Shown here: positions 5,607-11,540 of the stretch, one piece after another
Numbering within the stretch: position 1 is the first letter of the stretch
How the letters are laid out: each line of letters opens with the position of its first letter
From: Candidatus Aenigmatarchaeota archaeon
GTDB taxonomy: Archaea; Aenigmatarchaeota; Aenigmatarchaeia; QMZP01
Assembly: GCA_003663415.1 (NCBI GenBank)
Contig: QMZY01000017.1
Span: 1 to 11,540 of the forward strand
DNA length: 11,540 nucleotides
Direction of reading: 5' to 3'
Position numbers and translations under genes: made by a program
Notes under the pieces: model-generated
The model's input: the letters and a program-made list of their open reading frames with translations, nothing else
Told to the model about the DNA's origin: nothing
Databases searched by the model: none

Positions 5607-5683
5607 GTTCCTGACGCAATAAATTGCAAACCGTCAGGAACAACCAGCAAACGATATCTTTGTAACCAATTATATCGTTTGCT
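5607..5683. other. Two tandem perfect hairpins (possible structured RNA or binding sites)
   Basis: The first inverted repeat has arms GTTCCTGACG (5607-5616) and CGTCAGGAAC (5632-5641) with a 15-base loop. The second has arms AGCAAACGATAT (5646-5657) and ATATCGTTTGCT (5672-5683) with a 14-base loop. Neither stem has a mismatch, and only 4 bases separate them. GCAAAC occurs in the first loop (5626-5631) and in the second stem, so an alternative pairing is possible. They lie downstream of the DUF373 stop (minus strand) and next to the right flank of the recombinase island. No T-run follows directly, so a simple terminator is not the obvious reading. Confidence 0.6.
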
Positions 5684-5716
5684 ATAATCAGCGAAACCAT
5701 GCCGGTGCACAGAGCC

Positions 5717-6751
5717 TTATTTCCACTCAAGAACAGCAGCTATAAACATAAGCACAAAACCCGTTGCTATGCTCAAAAGAAAAGTGAGAGTTGGCGTTTG
5801 AGGAAAAAGGATAATTCTGGCAGCATAATATATAACTATTGACAGCGCCAGACCAAAAACAGGAACAGCCAAAACCTTTCTAAACCTCCTCTTCTTTATG
5901 CTTATGTTCCTTCCCAGCCATGCAAGCGTGCCCCCCAGAAAATAATAATATATGGAAGCTGTTACAAAACTTGCAAAAATCTCAAAAACAGTATAGTCAA
6001 GCCATTGCATGCACGCCTCATAACCGCTGTATGTTCCCAGAACAACAAACACTATGCCTGTTACATATCCGAAAAAAGCAAACCTTCTCCTTGTGAACGA
6101 TATTCTAAACTCATTTACAGCCCCCACCACAACATCATCAAGCCTGAACCCTTTTATAAAAAGATAAACGCCCAGAACGCCTATTATAAATCTCCATCCA
6201 TTCAAGCCAAACAGGGCATAGATTATCAGCATCAACGCGGGCAACCCAAGAACAAATCTTGCAAGCTTTGGGTTTTTCTCTGTGTCTGCAAGAAAATCCT
6301 TTACTTTGTAATAGGTCGATTCAAGTTCTTTTGCCTGCCTTACGACAACCCTTCTTACAGAAAGTATGGGAACCTTTGACTGGACAATTGGAATCACATA
6401 TTCATCTTCCTTCCCGTCTGTAACAAAAATAACAAACCCGGCATTGAATTTTTTTAAAACCTCATCAAGCTGTTTTGCTATCTCTTTGTCTGATTTTATA
6501 CCCACATGCGCGTCTCCTGTCAGAACAGCAACCTCGGTTTTGTATTGTTTTTTAATCTCATCATAAACCTTCACGGTCTGAAACAGGGCATTGAAATCAG
6601 TGTCTTCCGGGTCGCTCAAACCCATTTTTATAGCTGTCTCAAGAACCCTTTCCCTTCCTATAACAGGACCTTTGACAAAAGCCTTTCTACCAATGTCATT
6701 GTCTCTGTCAATATTTAATACAAGAATTCTTTCTTTTTTTCGTGTTTTCAT
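5717..6751 (-). CDS. DUF373 family membrane protein
   Basis: A 344-residue protein typical of archaeal DUF373. The soluble N-terminal domain carries the family's conserved pieces: ILVLNIDRDNDIGRKA (9-24), GPVIGRERVLETA (28-40), LSDPEDTDFNALF (45-57), VAVLTGDAHVG (74-84), FVTDGKEDEYVIPIVQSKV (109-127) and RRVVVRQAKELE (133-144). The C-terminal half has about six membrane helices (roughly 167-183, 186-201, 225-241, 252-272, 292-312 and 321-340). The acidic N-terminal motifs suggest ligand or metal binding, but I know of no established function. The start at 6751 has a TATA-like element (6772-6781, minus strand) at the leaderless distance, so it can be transcribed separately from the gene upstream. 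Confidence 0.92.
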   Translation of the reverse strand: MKTRKKERILVLNIDRDNDIGRKAFVKGPVIGRERVLETAIKMGLSDPEDTDFNALFQTVKVYDEIKKQYKTEVAVLTGDAHVGIKSDKEIAKQLDEVLKKFNAGFVIFVTDGKEDEYVIPIVQSKVPILSVRRVVVRQAKELESTYYKVKDFLADTEKNPKLARFVLGLPALMLIIYALFGLNGWRFIIGVLGVYLFIKGFRLDDVVVGAVNEFRISFTRRRFAFFGYVTGIVFVVLGTYSGYEACMQWLDYTVFEIFASFVTASIYYYFLGGTLAWLGRNISIKKRRFRKVLAVPVFGLALSIVIYYAARIILFPQTPTLTFLLSIATGFVLMFIAAVLEWK

Positions 6752-6770
6752 AAAAAAATTAAGAATTCAG

Positions 6771-6791
6771 GATATAAAAAAATTTTATATC
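6771..6791 (-). promoter_or_regulatory. Palindromic TATA element upstream of the DUF373 gene
   Basis: Perfect 9-bp arms GATATAAAA (6771-6779) and TTTTATATC (6783-6791) flank AAA. The element overlaps the stop codon of the upstream gene (6785-6787). One arm supplies TTTTTATATC on the minus strand, centred about 24 bases before the DUF373 ATG. It could combine an upstream terminator and a promoter. Confidence 0.5.
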
Positions 6792-7324
6792 TCAAGAGTA
6801 ATATTTGCTGTCTCGGAAACTTCAAAATCTTCAAAAAAATTGAACAATTTATACGGATTAAATTTGCATAATTCGCACTTGTCCTGAAGACTGAGACTGT
6901 CGAAATCAGGAACATAGAGCTGCTTAACTTTTCTGTATTTTTTCTTGTTTAAACAAAGAGGAATTTCAGGAACCAATAATATATTACCGTACGTTTCCAT
7001 GCGTTTTCTTGGATAAAAAACCCAGTATGTGTTAATAGGGCTGGGAAATGGATTCTTTTTGTTCTTGTGAGAAAAAATGTCGCATAATCTGTACACAGTT
7101 TGTTCATTCCCTTCCACTAACATAAACACGGGCGCCGGCGGAATTCCAGACTCATAACCCTGTTGTTCTTTCAAATATCCGGAAAGCTCTGAACACGGGT
7201 AAACTCCCGCATATTTTATACTCTTCTTGTACCTTTTTAATTTATTATGCCTTTTTAACATTCTTATTTCCTTTTCTGACACATTGCGCGGGCTTATAAA
7301 AGTTACCCCAAACAATCTTTTCAT
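6785..7324 (-). CDS. Unrecognised protein with a C-terminal CxxC pair
   Basis: A 179-residue soluble protein that I do not recognise; there are no membrane helices or signal peptide. The basic N-terminal region (about 20-40) is rich in Lys and Arg. A middle part has many Pro and aromatic residues (NPFPSPINTYWVFYPRKR, 91-108). Cysteines are at 44, 81, 124, 150 and 153, the last two as KCELCKF, which might bind a metal. The ATG at 7324 is chosen; an in-frame TTG at 7333 would add three residues. A TATA-like CTTTAAAT (minus strand, 7354-7361) is compatible with a short leader. It precedes DUF373 by 33 bases on the same strand and is divergent from the RPA gene. Reading through the full length without interruption suggests a real gene. 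Confidence 0.7.
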   Translation of the reverse strand: MKRLFGVTFISPRNVSEKEIRMLKRHNKLKRYKKSIKYAGVYPCSELSGYLKEQQGYESGIPPAPVFMLVEGNEQTVYRLCDIFSHKNKKNPFPSPINTYWVFYPRKRMETYGNILLVPEIPLCLNKKKYRKVKQLYVPDFDSLSLQDKCELCKFNPYKLFNFFEDFEVSETANITLEI

Positions 7325-7394
7325 GCTTTCCAATAAATTTATAACCTAAAAGAATTTAAAGTTATCCCACCATTCTCCCACTATTTTCATCTAA

Positions 7395-7412
7395 CCAAAG
7401 CTTATTAATTTT
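7395..7412 (+). promoter_or_regulatory. Leaderless promoter of the RPA gene
   Basis: A purine-rich BRE-like CCAAAG (7395-7400) is followed by a TATA-like CTTATTAATTTT (7401-7412) centred about 24 bases before the ATG at 7430. This is the spacing expected for a transcript beginning at the start codon. Confidence 0.5.
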
Positions 7413-7429
7413 CCTTCCAAAAATACACT

Positions 7430-8452
7430 ATGTTCTCGCTTGAAGAAATCATTGAAAAAATATGCAAACACGCAGGATATACTGAAGAAAAGGTAAACAA
7501 ACTCATAGAGGAAAAAGAAGAGGAGCTTTCCGGCTTGGTTTCCAAGGAAGGAGCAGCCTATATTGTTGCGAGAGAGCTTGGAATAAGCCTTCTAAAAGAA
7601 ACAAAAAGGCAGCTGAAAATAAAAAACCTTGTTGAAGGCTTAAGGTCGGTTGAACTTGTGGGAAAGGTTATAGATGTTTCTGATATAAGGGAATTCGAAA
7701 GGAACGGCCAGACGGGTTCTGTTCTGAACATTCTTCTTGGAGACGAAACGGGCGTGGTGCGGCTTTCTTTATGGAATGATGAGGTAAGCCTTGTTAAGGA
7801 ACTGGATATAAAACCGGATGATGTTGTTAAAATAACAAGAGGGTTTGTAAGGCTTGACAACAGGGGAAACCTTGAACTGAGGCTTGGAAGGGGAAGAATA
7901 GAGAAGGTTGACGAGGTTGTGAACCTGCCTGAATCCTCGCAGATCGCGCAAAAGTTTACAGCGGTTAAAAGAAAGGAAATAAAAGACCTGAAAGAAGGCG
8001 ATTACGCAGAGGTCAGGGCAGCCCTTGTTCAGGTCTTCCGAAAGAACCCCTTTTATGAGATATGCCCGACATGCGGTTTAAGACTCGCGCAGGACAAAGA
8101 AAAATGGATATGCAAAGAGCACGGAGAGGTGAAGCCTGACTATCAGGTTGTTATTTCAGGCGTAATAGATGACGGCACAGGAAACATAAGGGTTGTTTTT
8201 TTCAGGAATGTTGCGGAAAAACTTGCAGGAAAGAGTATAAAGGAGATGAGGGAAGAGGCAGAAAAAAAAGCGGACAGTTCTGTTCTGTTTGAAAATTTTG
8301 AAGGTTTGGGAAAAGAATACATAATAACAGGCAGGGTAAAGAAAAACGAAATAACAGAAAACCTTGAATTAATAGCGAATGACATAAAAGACATAAACCC
8401 AAGAGAGGAATGCGAAAACCTTATTAAAGAGCTTGAAAGTTTATCGGAATAG
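7430..8452 (+). CDS. Archaeal RPA-like single-stranded DNA-binding protein
   Basis: A 340-residue replication protein A homologue that coats single-stranded DNA in replication and repair. The N-terminal about 65 residues are helical (EEIIEKICKHAGYTEEKVNKLI). A first OB fold spans about 72-165, with SVELVGKVIDVSDIREFERNG, the strand-turn GDETGVVRLSLWND and RGFVRLDNRGNLELRLGRGRIE. A second OB fold spans about 183-320. It contains a zinc site CPTCG...CKEHG (Cys212, Cys215, Cys228, His231) and the motif VISGVIDDGTGNIRVVFF. This single-chain, two-OB arrangement with an inserted zinc finger fits euryarchaeal RPA41-like proteins. It precedes radA by 61 bases on the same strand, in keeping with a joint role in recombination. 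Confidence 0.92.
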   Translation: MFSLEEIIEKICKHAGYTEEKVNKLIEEKEEELSGLVSKEGAAYIVARELGISLLKETKRQLKIKNLVEGLRSVELVGKVIDVSDIREFERNGQTGSVLNILLGDETGVVRLSLWNDEVSLVKELDIKPDDVVKITRGFVRLDNRGNLELRLGRGRIEKVDEVVNLPESSQIAQKFTAVKRKEIKDLKEGDYAEVRAALVQVFRKNPFYEICPTCGLRLAQDKEKWICKEHGEVKPDYQVVISGVIDDGTGNIRVVFFRNVAEKLAGKSIKEMREEAEKKADSSVLFENFEGLGKEYIITGRVKKNEITENLELIANDIKDINPREECENLIKELESLSE

Positions 8453-8473
8453 TGGAATAAGCCTGTCCATACG

Positions 8474-8482
8474 CTTAAATAA
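8474..8482 (+). promoter_or_regulatory. TATA-like box of radA
   Basis: CTTAAATAA lies in the 61-base gap after the RPA gene. A start about 26 bases on would give a leader of about 10 bases, ACAGGTTATAAA, with a weak AGGTTAT ribosome-binding resemblance before the ATG at 8514. Read-through from the RPA gene is also possible. Confidence 0.4.
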
Positions 8483-8513
8483 TTAAAATTTCAAAAATTA
8501 AACAGGTTATAAA

Positions 8514-9455
8514 ATGAGCAAAAACGAGATAGAGGGTTTGCCGGGTGTTGGAGAAAAAACACTGGAAAAACTCAAAGAAGCGGGCTATGATAATTTAATG
8601 TCTATTGCCGCATCCTCTTCGGGAATACTTGCCACCGAAGTTGGCATTGGAGAGGAAACCGCGGCAAAAATAATAAACGCCGCAAGGGAAAAACTTGAAA
8701 TGGGTTTTGACCCTGCGAGCGCCGTGTTAAAAAAAAGGGAACAGATAGGAAAGATAACCACTGGTTCCAAGGCTCTGGACGAACTGCTTGGCGGCGGGGT
8801 TGAAACGCAGTCTATATTAGAAGCGCACGGCGCTTTTGGTTCTGGCAAATCGCAGCTTGCACACCAGCTGTCTGTAAATGTTCAGCTCCCGAAAGACAAA
8901 GGCGGCCTTGAAGGAAAAGCCATATTTATAGACACAGAGCAGACTTTCAGGCCGGAAAGAATAATGGAGATGGCAGAAGGAGCCGGATTGGACCCGAAAA
9001 AAGCGCTGGATAACATTCTTGTTGCCAGAGCTTACAATTCTGACCACCAGATTCTTCTTGTTCAAAAAGCAGAGGATTATATAAAAAAGGAAAACGTGAA
9101 AATGCTTGTTGTTGATTCCCTGACAAGCTCTTTCAGAAGCGATTATACGGGAAGGGGCACGCTTGCAAACAGGCAGCAAAAACTAAACAAACATCTTCAT
9201 GATTTGCAGAGGCTTGCTGATGTATACAACCTTGCTGTATATATAACAAACCAGGTAATGGCAAGACCTGACATTCTTTTTGGAGACCCAACCGCTCCGG
9301 TAGGCGGCCATATCTTGGGGCACCAGGCAACATTCAGGCTTTACCTGAGAAAAAGCAAAGACACAAAAAGAATAGCAAAACTCATAGATTCCCCCTGCCT
9401 GCCGGAAGGAGAAGCGGTTTTCAGAGTAATCAGAGAAGGAATAAGGGATGTTTAA
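8514..9455 (+). CDS. radA: DNA repair and recombination protein RadA
   Basis: The archaeal RecA/Rad51 recombinase, which forms filaments on single-stranded DNA and exchanges strands. The 313 residues comprise a helix-hairpin-helix N-terminal domain ([19 protein letters not shown], 7-25), the linker [36 protein letters not shown] (64-99), Walker A GAFGSGKS (106-113), Walker B LVVDS (198-202) and [18 protein letters not shown]. The DNA-binding L2 and end region follow, NQVMARPD...[19 protein letters not shown], finishing [24 protein letters not shown]. Compared with the usual archaeal GEFGSGKT, Glu is replaced by Ala107 and Thr by Ser113, both in otherwise intact context. A T-run follows the stop. 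Confidence 0.97.
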   Translation: MSKNEIEGLPGVGEKTLEKLKEAGYDNLMSIAASSSGILATEVGIGEETAAKIINAAREKLEMGFDPASAVLKKREQIGKITTGSKALDELLGGGVETQSILEAHGAFGSGKSQLAHQLSVNVQLPKDKGGLEGKAIFIDTEQTFRPERIMEMAEGAGLDPKKALDNILVARAYNSDHQILLVQKAEDYIKKENVKMLVVDSLTSSFRSDYTGRGTLANRQQKLNKHLHDLQRLADVYNLAVYITNQVMARPDILFGDPTAPVGGHILGHQATFRLYLRKSKDTKRIAKLIDSPCLPEGEAVFRVIREGIRDV

Positions 9456-9461
9456 TTTTTT
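9456..9461 (+). terminator. Oligo-T terminator after radA
   Basis: Six T follow the TAA stop directly. A second six-T run lies at 9501-9506. Both fit intrinsic archaeal termination. Confidence 0.45.
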
Positions 9462-9537
9462 ATTCATATGGTATCAAATTCTTTTATTTAACAAATCTAA
9501 TTTTTTACAATGAATATTTATCAAATTAAAAAATTTC

Positions 9538-9915
9538 TCAGAAACCTCTTCCCACAAGATATGCGCCAAGATTTATCATATTAAAAGAAGATGAATCCGT
9601 TATAATCAGCTTTACATTTTCAAAGGAATCAAATATAAGTTTCAGTTTTTTACCTATATCCTTTACATACTGAACCTCATCCATCAAAAAATATTGTTTA
9701 CGCTTCGAAAGGATATGGAATTCGATAAATTCTTTTGGAGTCTCTTCAAATTTAAGTTTGGTCAAGTCATCCTCAAAGTTTACATAATGGATACATTCCT
9801 CTTCCACGCCCCTGTTTTTGAGAATTTCTTTAATTCTCAGTAAAAGCGTTGTTTTTCCGCAGTGCCTCGGTCCTCTTACAGCTATTATTTCCCTGCTTTC
9901 AATTTTAAAAATAAC
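9538..9915 (-). pseudogene. Remnant of an archaeal AAA+ ATPase gene (both ends missing)
   Basis: The open frame of 125 codons runs from just after an in-frame stop at 9916-9918 to TGA at 9538. It contains the Walker A region EIIAVRGPRHCGKTTLLLRI and, further on, the Walker B region YFLMDEVQYVKDIGKKLKLIFD and a sensor-like KLIITDSSSFNM. The last residues are LGAYLVGRGF, where intact proteins of this ATPase group (the AAA/DUF4143 or archaeal-ATPase type) continue into a Pro-Leu-rich segment and a long C-terminal domain. No ATG, GTG or TTG precedes Walker A in frame; the first GTG (9807) lies after it. So the N-terminus and more than half of the protein are gone. Intact members are about 350-450 residues. 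Confidence 0.75.
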
Positions 9916-9935
9916 TTAGTTATTCAACCTTTCTT

Positions 9936-10331
9936 TTAAGATATTCTCCAGTTTCGAATAATCCTTTCTGCTGTTTTTATTGCCTTATCCCCTTCTTCCT
10001 CAGGCACCTTTCCCCCATAGTATTTACTTCTATGCCTTTTTATTCTGAGTTTGTCTGCTTCGACCACCACACTTTCAGGAAAACTCAAAACCCGGAGATA
10101 TGCAATATTGGCTTCATGTGAATAGCTTTTGTATCCATTCACCGCCATAACAGCTTCTATGCTCTCTATTACGGATTCATAGGCAAATTCCAGTTTAAAA
10201 TTGGGTTCCATTTTCCTTGCTGTTTCCATCCGTTTTTTAACAATTTCAGACAAAGATTTTGCTCTGTTAACGTCTTTGGTGTCTTTCCTTACGCTTCCTT
10301 TTTCAAGGTAGTATCTAAAACTCATAATCAT
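9936..10331 (-). CDS. HEPN domain protein (toxin-like partner of the MNT gene)
   Basis: A 131-residue, all-helical protein starting MIMSFRYYLEKG from an ATG that overlaps the upstream nucleotidyltransferase stop as ATGA; an alternative ATG at 10343 adds four residues. It has the features of HEPN proteins encoded beside minimal nucleotidyltransferases: two long amphipathic helices around residues 20-70, a YKSYSHEANIAYL segment (67-79), and a final helix with LRIKRHRSKYYGGKV (95-109) followed by an Ala-rich helix. The basic-aromatic RHRSKYYG block matches the position of the HEPN catalytic motif, although a textbook R-x4-6-H is not obvious. In MNT-HEPN pairs the HEPN protein is often an RNase toxin neutralised by the nucleotidyltransferase; activity here is inferred. 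Confidence 0.82.
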   Translation of the reverse strand: MIMSFRYYLEKGSVRKDTKDVNRAKSLSEIVKKRMETARKMEPNFKLEFAYESVIESIEAVMAVNGYKSYSHEANIAYLRVLSFPESVVVEADKLRIKRHRSKYYGGKVPEEEGDKAIKTAERIIRNWRIS

Positions 10332-10849
10332 ATTTTCAACCATCCCCAGAGTTTCACCCCGTTGATTATGTTCTCCTTCAGTTCATCGGGAAATCCCTTT
10401 AAATTACCTGTAAATATATCTATTCTTCGTGCGAGCCTTTCCTCGAATTTCCTCAAATCCCTTGGGTTTATTCTGAATTTTTTTGAACCCATGTATATAT
10501 CTATGTCAGATTCCTCAAAATCCATTCCTTTAGAATAGGAACCCAAAACTATTATCACCTCAGGATCAAATCTCTCCTTTAAAAAATCAGTGAGTTCCTT
10601 TAGAGAAAGCAGATTATATAATCTCTTCAATTCAAGAAAATCTTCATTCTCAAAATTTCCCTTAACAAGATGGAGCTTCTCCCTCTTCTCGACTCTAACT
10701 ACCCCTTCCTTTGCAAGACCATTAATTATTTTCAAAACAGAGGGATGGGCAACGCTAGAAAGTCTGGAAATCTCCCTTATGCCCAGCCCCTTGGTTGGAT
10801 ATTTGAATATCGGTATCAAAACTTTCCAGTTGGTATTAAATATTTCCAT
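10328..10849 (-). CDS. MNT-type nucleotidyltransferase with N-terminal winged helix
   Basis: The 173-residue protein has an N-terminal winged helix-turn-helix (about 8-62; GIREISRLSSVAHPSVLKIINGLAKEGVVRVEK at 23-55). A minimal DNA-polymerase-beta-type nucleotidyltransferase domain follows. Its signature GSYSKGMDFEESDIDIYMG (103-121) has Gly103-Ser104 and the metal-binding pair Asp115 and Asp117, and a third acidic residue is Asp144 in RRIDIFTG, so the active site looks complete. Coupled to the HEPN gene by an ATGA overlap, it is the antitoxin side of an MNT-HEPN pair. In characterised systems such proteins adenylylate or bind the HEPN partner. The fused DNA-binding domain and the palindrome at its own start suggest autoregulation. 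Confidence 0.9.
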   Translation of the reverse strand: MEIFNTNWKVLIPIFKYPTKGLGIREISRLSSVAHPSVLKIINGLAKEGVVRVEKREKLHLVKGNFENEDFLELKRLYNLLSLKELTDFLKERFDPEVIIVLGSYSKGMDFEESDIDIYMGSKKFRINPRDLRKFEERLARRIDIFTGNLKGFPDELKENIINGVKLWGWLKI

Positions 10850-10880
10850 ATGGTATACTTAGATACCATATATTTAAATA
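10847..10880 (-). promoter_or_regulatory. Promoter and palindromic operator of the MNT-HEPN operon
   Basis: A perfect inverted repeat, ATATGGTAT (10848-10856) and ATACCATAT (10863-10871) around a 6-base spacer, abuts a TATA-like ATTTAAATA (about 10871-10880, minus strand). The TATA element is centred about 26 bases before the ATG at 10849, which itself lies in one arm. A dimer of the winged-helix antitoxin bound here would block initiation. A further half-site copy (CATATGGTAT) lies at 9465-9474. Confidence 0.65.
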
Positions 10881-10968
10881 ATTTTTCTTTCTTTAAATAG
10901 AACTCACATTTCAATCCTTGCCGGGAAGCCGGTTTCTCTGATCCTTTTCAGCATTTGTGTCCGCAAAT

Positions 10969-10978
10969 CTTAAATAAC
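10969..10978 (+). promoter_or_regulatory. Leaderless promoter of the ABC-type ATPase gene
   Basis: CTTAAATAAC, preceded by a BRE-like CGCAAA (10962-10967), is centred about 25 bases before the ATG at 10998. No ribosome-binding site is visible, which agrees with a leaderless start. The rest of 10881-10968 holds nothing I can assign. Confidence 0.5.
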
Positions 10979-10997
10979 TTCGTTTCAACAACAACAT

Positions 10998-11540
10998 ATG
11001 AACGAAGTGTTACAAAAGAATGCGGAAAACGGAATTTTTTATGTACCAAAAATCAGGGCGATAAGAATAAAAAACATCGGTCTATGGAGGCACGCATCGC
11101 TGGAATTTATTGACGGCGTAAACATTATAACAGGCATGACAGCTTCGGGTAAGAGCACGATTCTAAAATGTATTCTTGCAGGAATATCCGGGAATGAGGC
11201 TTTGCTCAAAGACTTGATAGAACACAAAAACAGCAGGATAGAGATTGAACTCATTGCTGAAACTCTGGATTTAAAAACCGGGAACAATTTTGCTGCTAAA
11301 AGCGTGAATGCATGCTCAATCGGAGAATCTCTTTACAACAAGCTTCTGGATTTCACAAACAAAACAAACAAAGGTTATGCTCTGCTTGTTGACGGAATTA
11401 TGGACAGGTTCAGCAAAAACATGTTTAAAAAAGCTCTTTCTCTGTTTCAAAAAACAAAAAACCAGAAGATCATAATAACCAAGCGATACGAAGAGATTGC
11501 AAATGCAAGAATATTCGAGTGTGTTTGTGACAATAAAACC
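10998..11540 (+). CDS. Compact SMC/RecF-like ABC ATPase, 5' part (runs off right edge)
   Basis: The frame is open for 181 codons to the window edge. After a short leader, AIRIKNIGLWRHASLEFIDGVNIITG (21-46) has the first strands typical of SMC/RecF/Rad50-type ATPases, leading to Walker A GMTASGKST (46-54). A short segment with CSIGES (106-111) sits where the ABC signature would lie. Then comes Walker B, ALLVDG (128-133), with Gly instead of the usual Glu after Asp, and a final strand KIIITKR (157-163). Only about 75 residues separate Walker A and B, so there is no coiled-coil arm. The normal end of the protein is not in the window. The fold is likely; the function is unknown. Confidence 0.72.
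   Translation, partial: MNEVLQKNAENGIFYVPKIRAIRIKNIGLWRHASLEFIDGVNIITGMTASGKSTILKCILAGISGNEALLKDLIEHKNSRIEIELIAETLDLKTGNNFAAKSVNACSIGESLYNKLLDFTNKTNKGYALLVDGIMDRFSKNMFKKALSLFQKTKNQKIIITKRYEEIANARIFECVCDNKT

Noticed and set aside
5607..5683. Integron attC-like site
   Set aside because: The hairpins are perfect, without the extrahelical bases, and there are no properly placed core and inverse-core motifs of attC sites. No integron integrase is nearby.
5780..5792. Third copy of AAAAGTGAGAGTT as an additional recombination site
   Set aside because: It lies inside the DUF373 coding sequence, where it encodes a normal membrane-helix stretch (TLTFLL), and the flanking bases do not match the other copies. 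Chance is the simplest explanation.
10909..10918. ATTTCAATCC as a second orphan CRISPR repeat end
   Set aside because: Only ten bases match the common archaeal repeat end, the following sequence differs from that at 5579-5610, and no repeat-spacer pattern exists in the window.
10911..10968. Small RNA (box C/D or tRNA-like) upstream of the ABC ATPase
   Set aside because: Isolated CTGA-like pieces and a 4-bp CCGG stem are present, but no box C, no second D box and no T-loop consensus were found.
1..11540. tRNA, rRNA or CRISPR arrays
   Set aside because: I found no T-loop consensus with a matching acceptor stem, no rRNA-like conserved blocks and no regularly spaced repeats of CRISPR size.

Overview
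The window looks archaeal. It carries RadA recombinase, an archaeal RPA-type single-stranded DNA-binding protein, a DUF373 membrane protein (a family known essentially from archaea) and MNT/HEPN genes. Many start codons have an archaeal TATA-like box centred about 24-28 bases upstream, which implies leaderless transcripts. The DNA is AT-rich and genes are densely packed. I cannot fix the lineage from the sequence alone; a euryarchaeal or DPANN-type genome is plausible.

Layout. (1) 1-2504 is a hydrogenase region. On the minus strand an M52 hydrogenase maturation protease is followed by mrpE, mrpF and mrpG homologues, the last running off the left edge. This gene order suits the start of a membrane-bound, Mrp-linked group 4 [NiFe] hydrogenase operon (Mbh type). 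Divergently, on the plus strand, lie hypC, an unusual fusion protein whose C-terminal half is a second HypC-like domain, and hypA. (2) 2520-3428 is a DMT/EamA transporter, convergent with hypA. (3) About 3580-5603 is an accessory island: two overlapping catalytic-domain-only tyrosine recombinases and a winged-helix regulator, flanked by AT-rich segments that carry inverted copies of shared sequence. A 22-bp-period repeat array covers the recombinase promoter. Two perfect hairpins lie just outside the island. (4) 5717-7324 holds a DUF373 protein and an unrecognised Cys-containing protein, both on the minus strand. (5) 7430-9455 is an information-processing block: an RPA-like protein, then RadA. 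(6) 9538-10849 is an MNT-HEPN toxin-antitoxin-like pair with its own palindromic operator, followed by a remnant of an AAA+ ATPase gene lacking both ends. (7) 10998-11540 is the 5' part of a compact SMC/RecF-like ABC ATPase that continues past the right edge.

How the genes work together. HypA (nickel delivery), HypC (Fe(CN)2CO precursor carrier) and the M52 protease (C-terminal processing of the large subunit) are consecutive activities in [NiFe] centre assembly. Their position beside mrpEFG implies that they serve the hydrogenase whose operon starts here. RPA and RadA both act on single-stranded DNA in homologous recombination. The most unusual item is the HypC-domain fusion: its iron-binding Cys is internal rather than N-terminal, but it keeps the His that the stand-alone HypC next door has lost. 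The second is the recombinase island with its inverted flanks.
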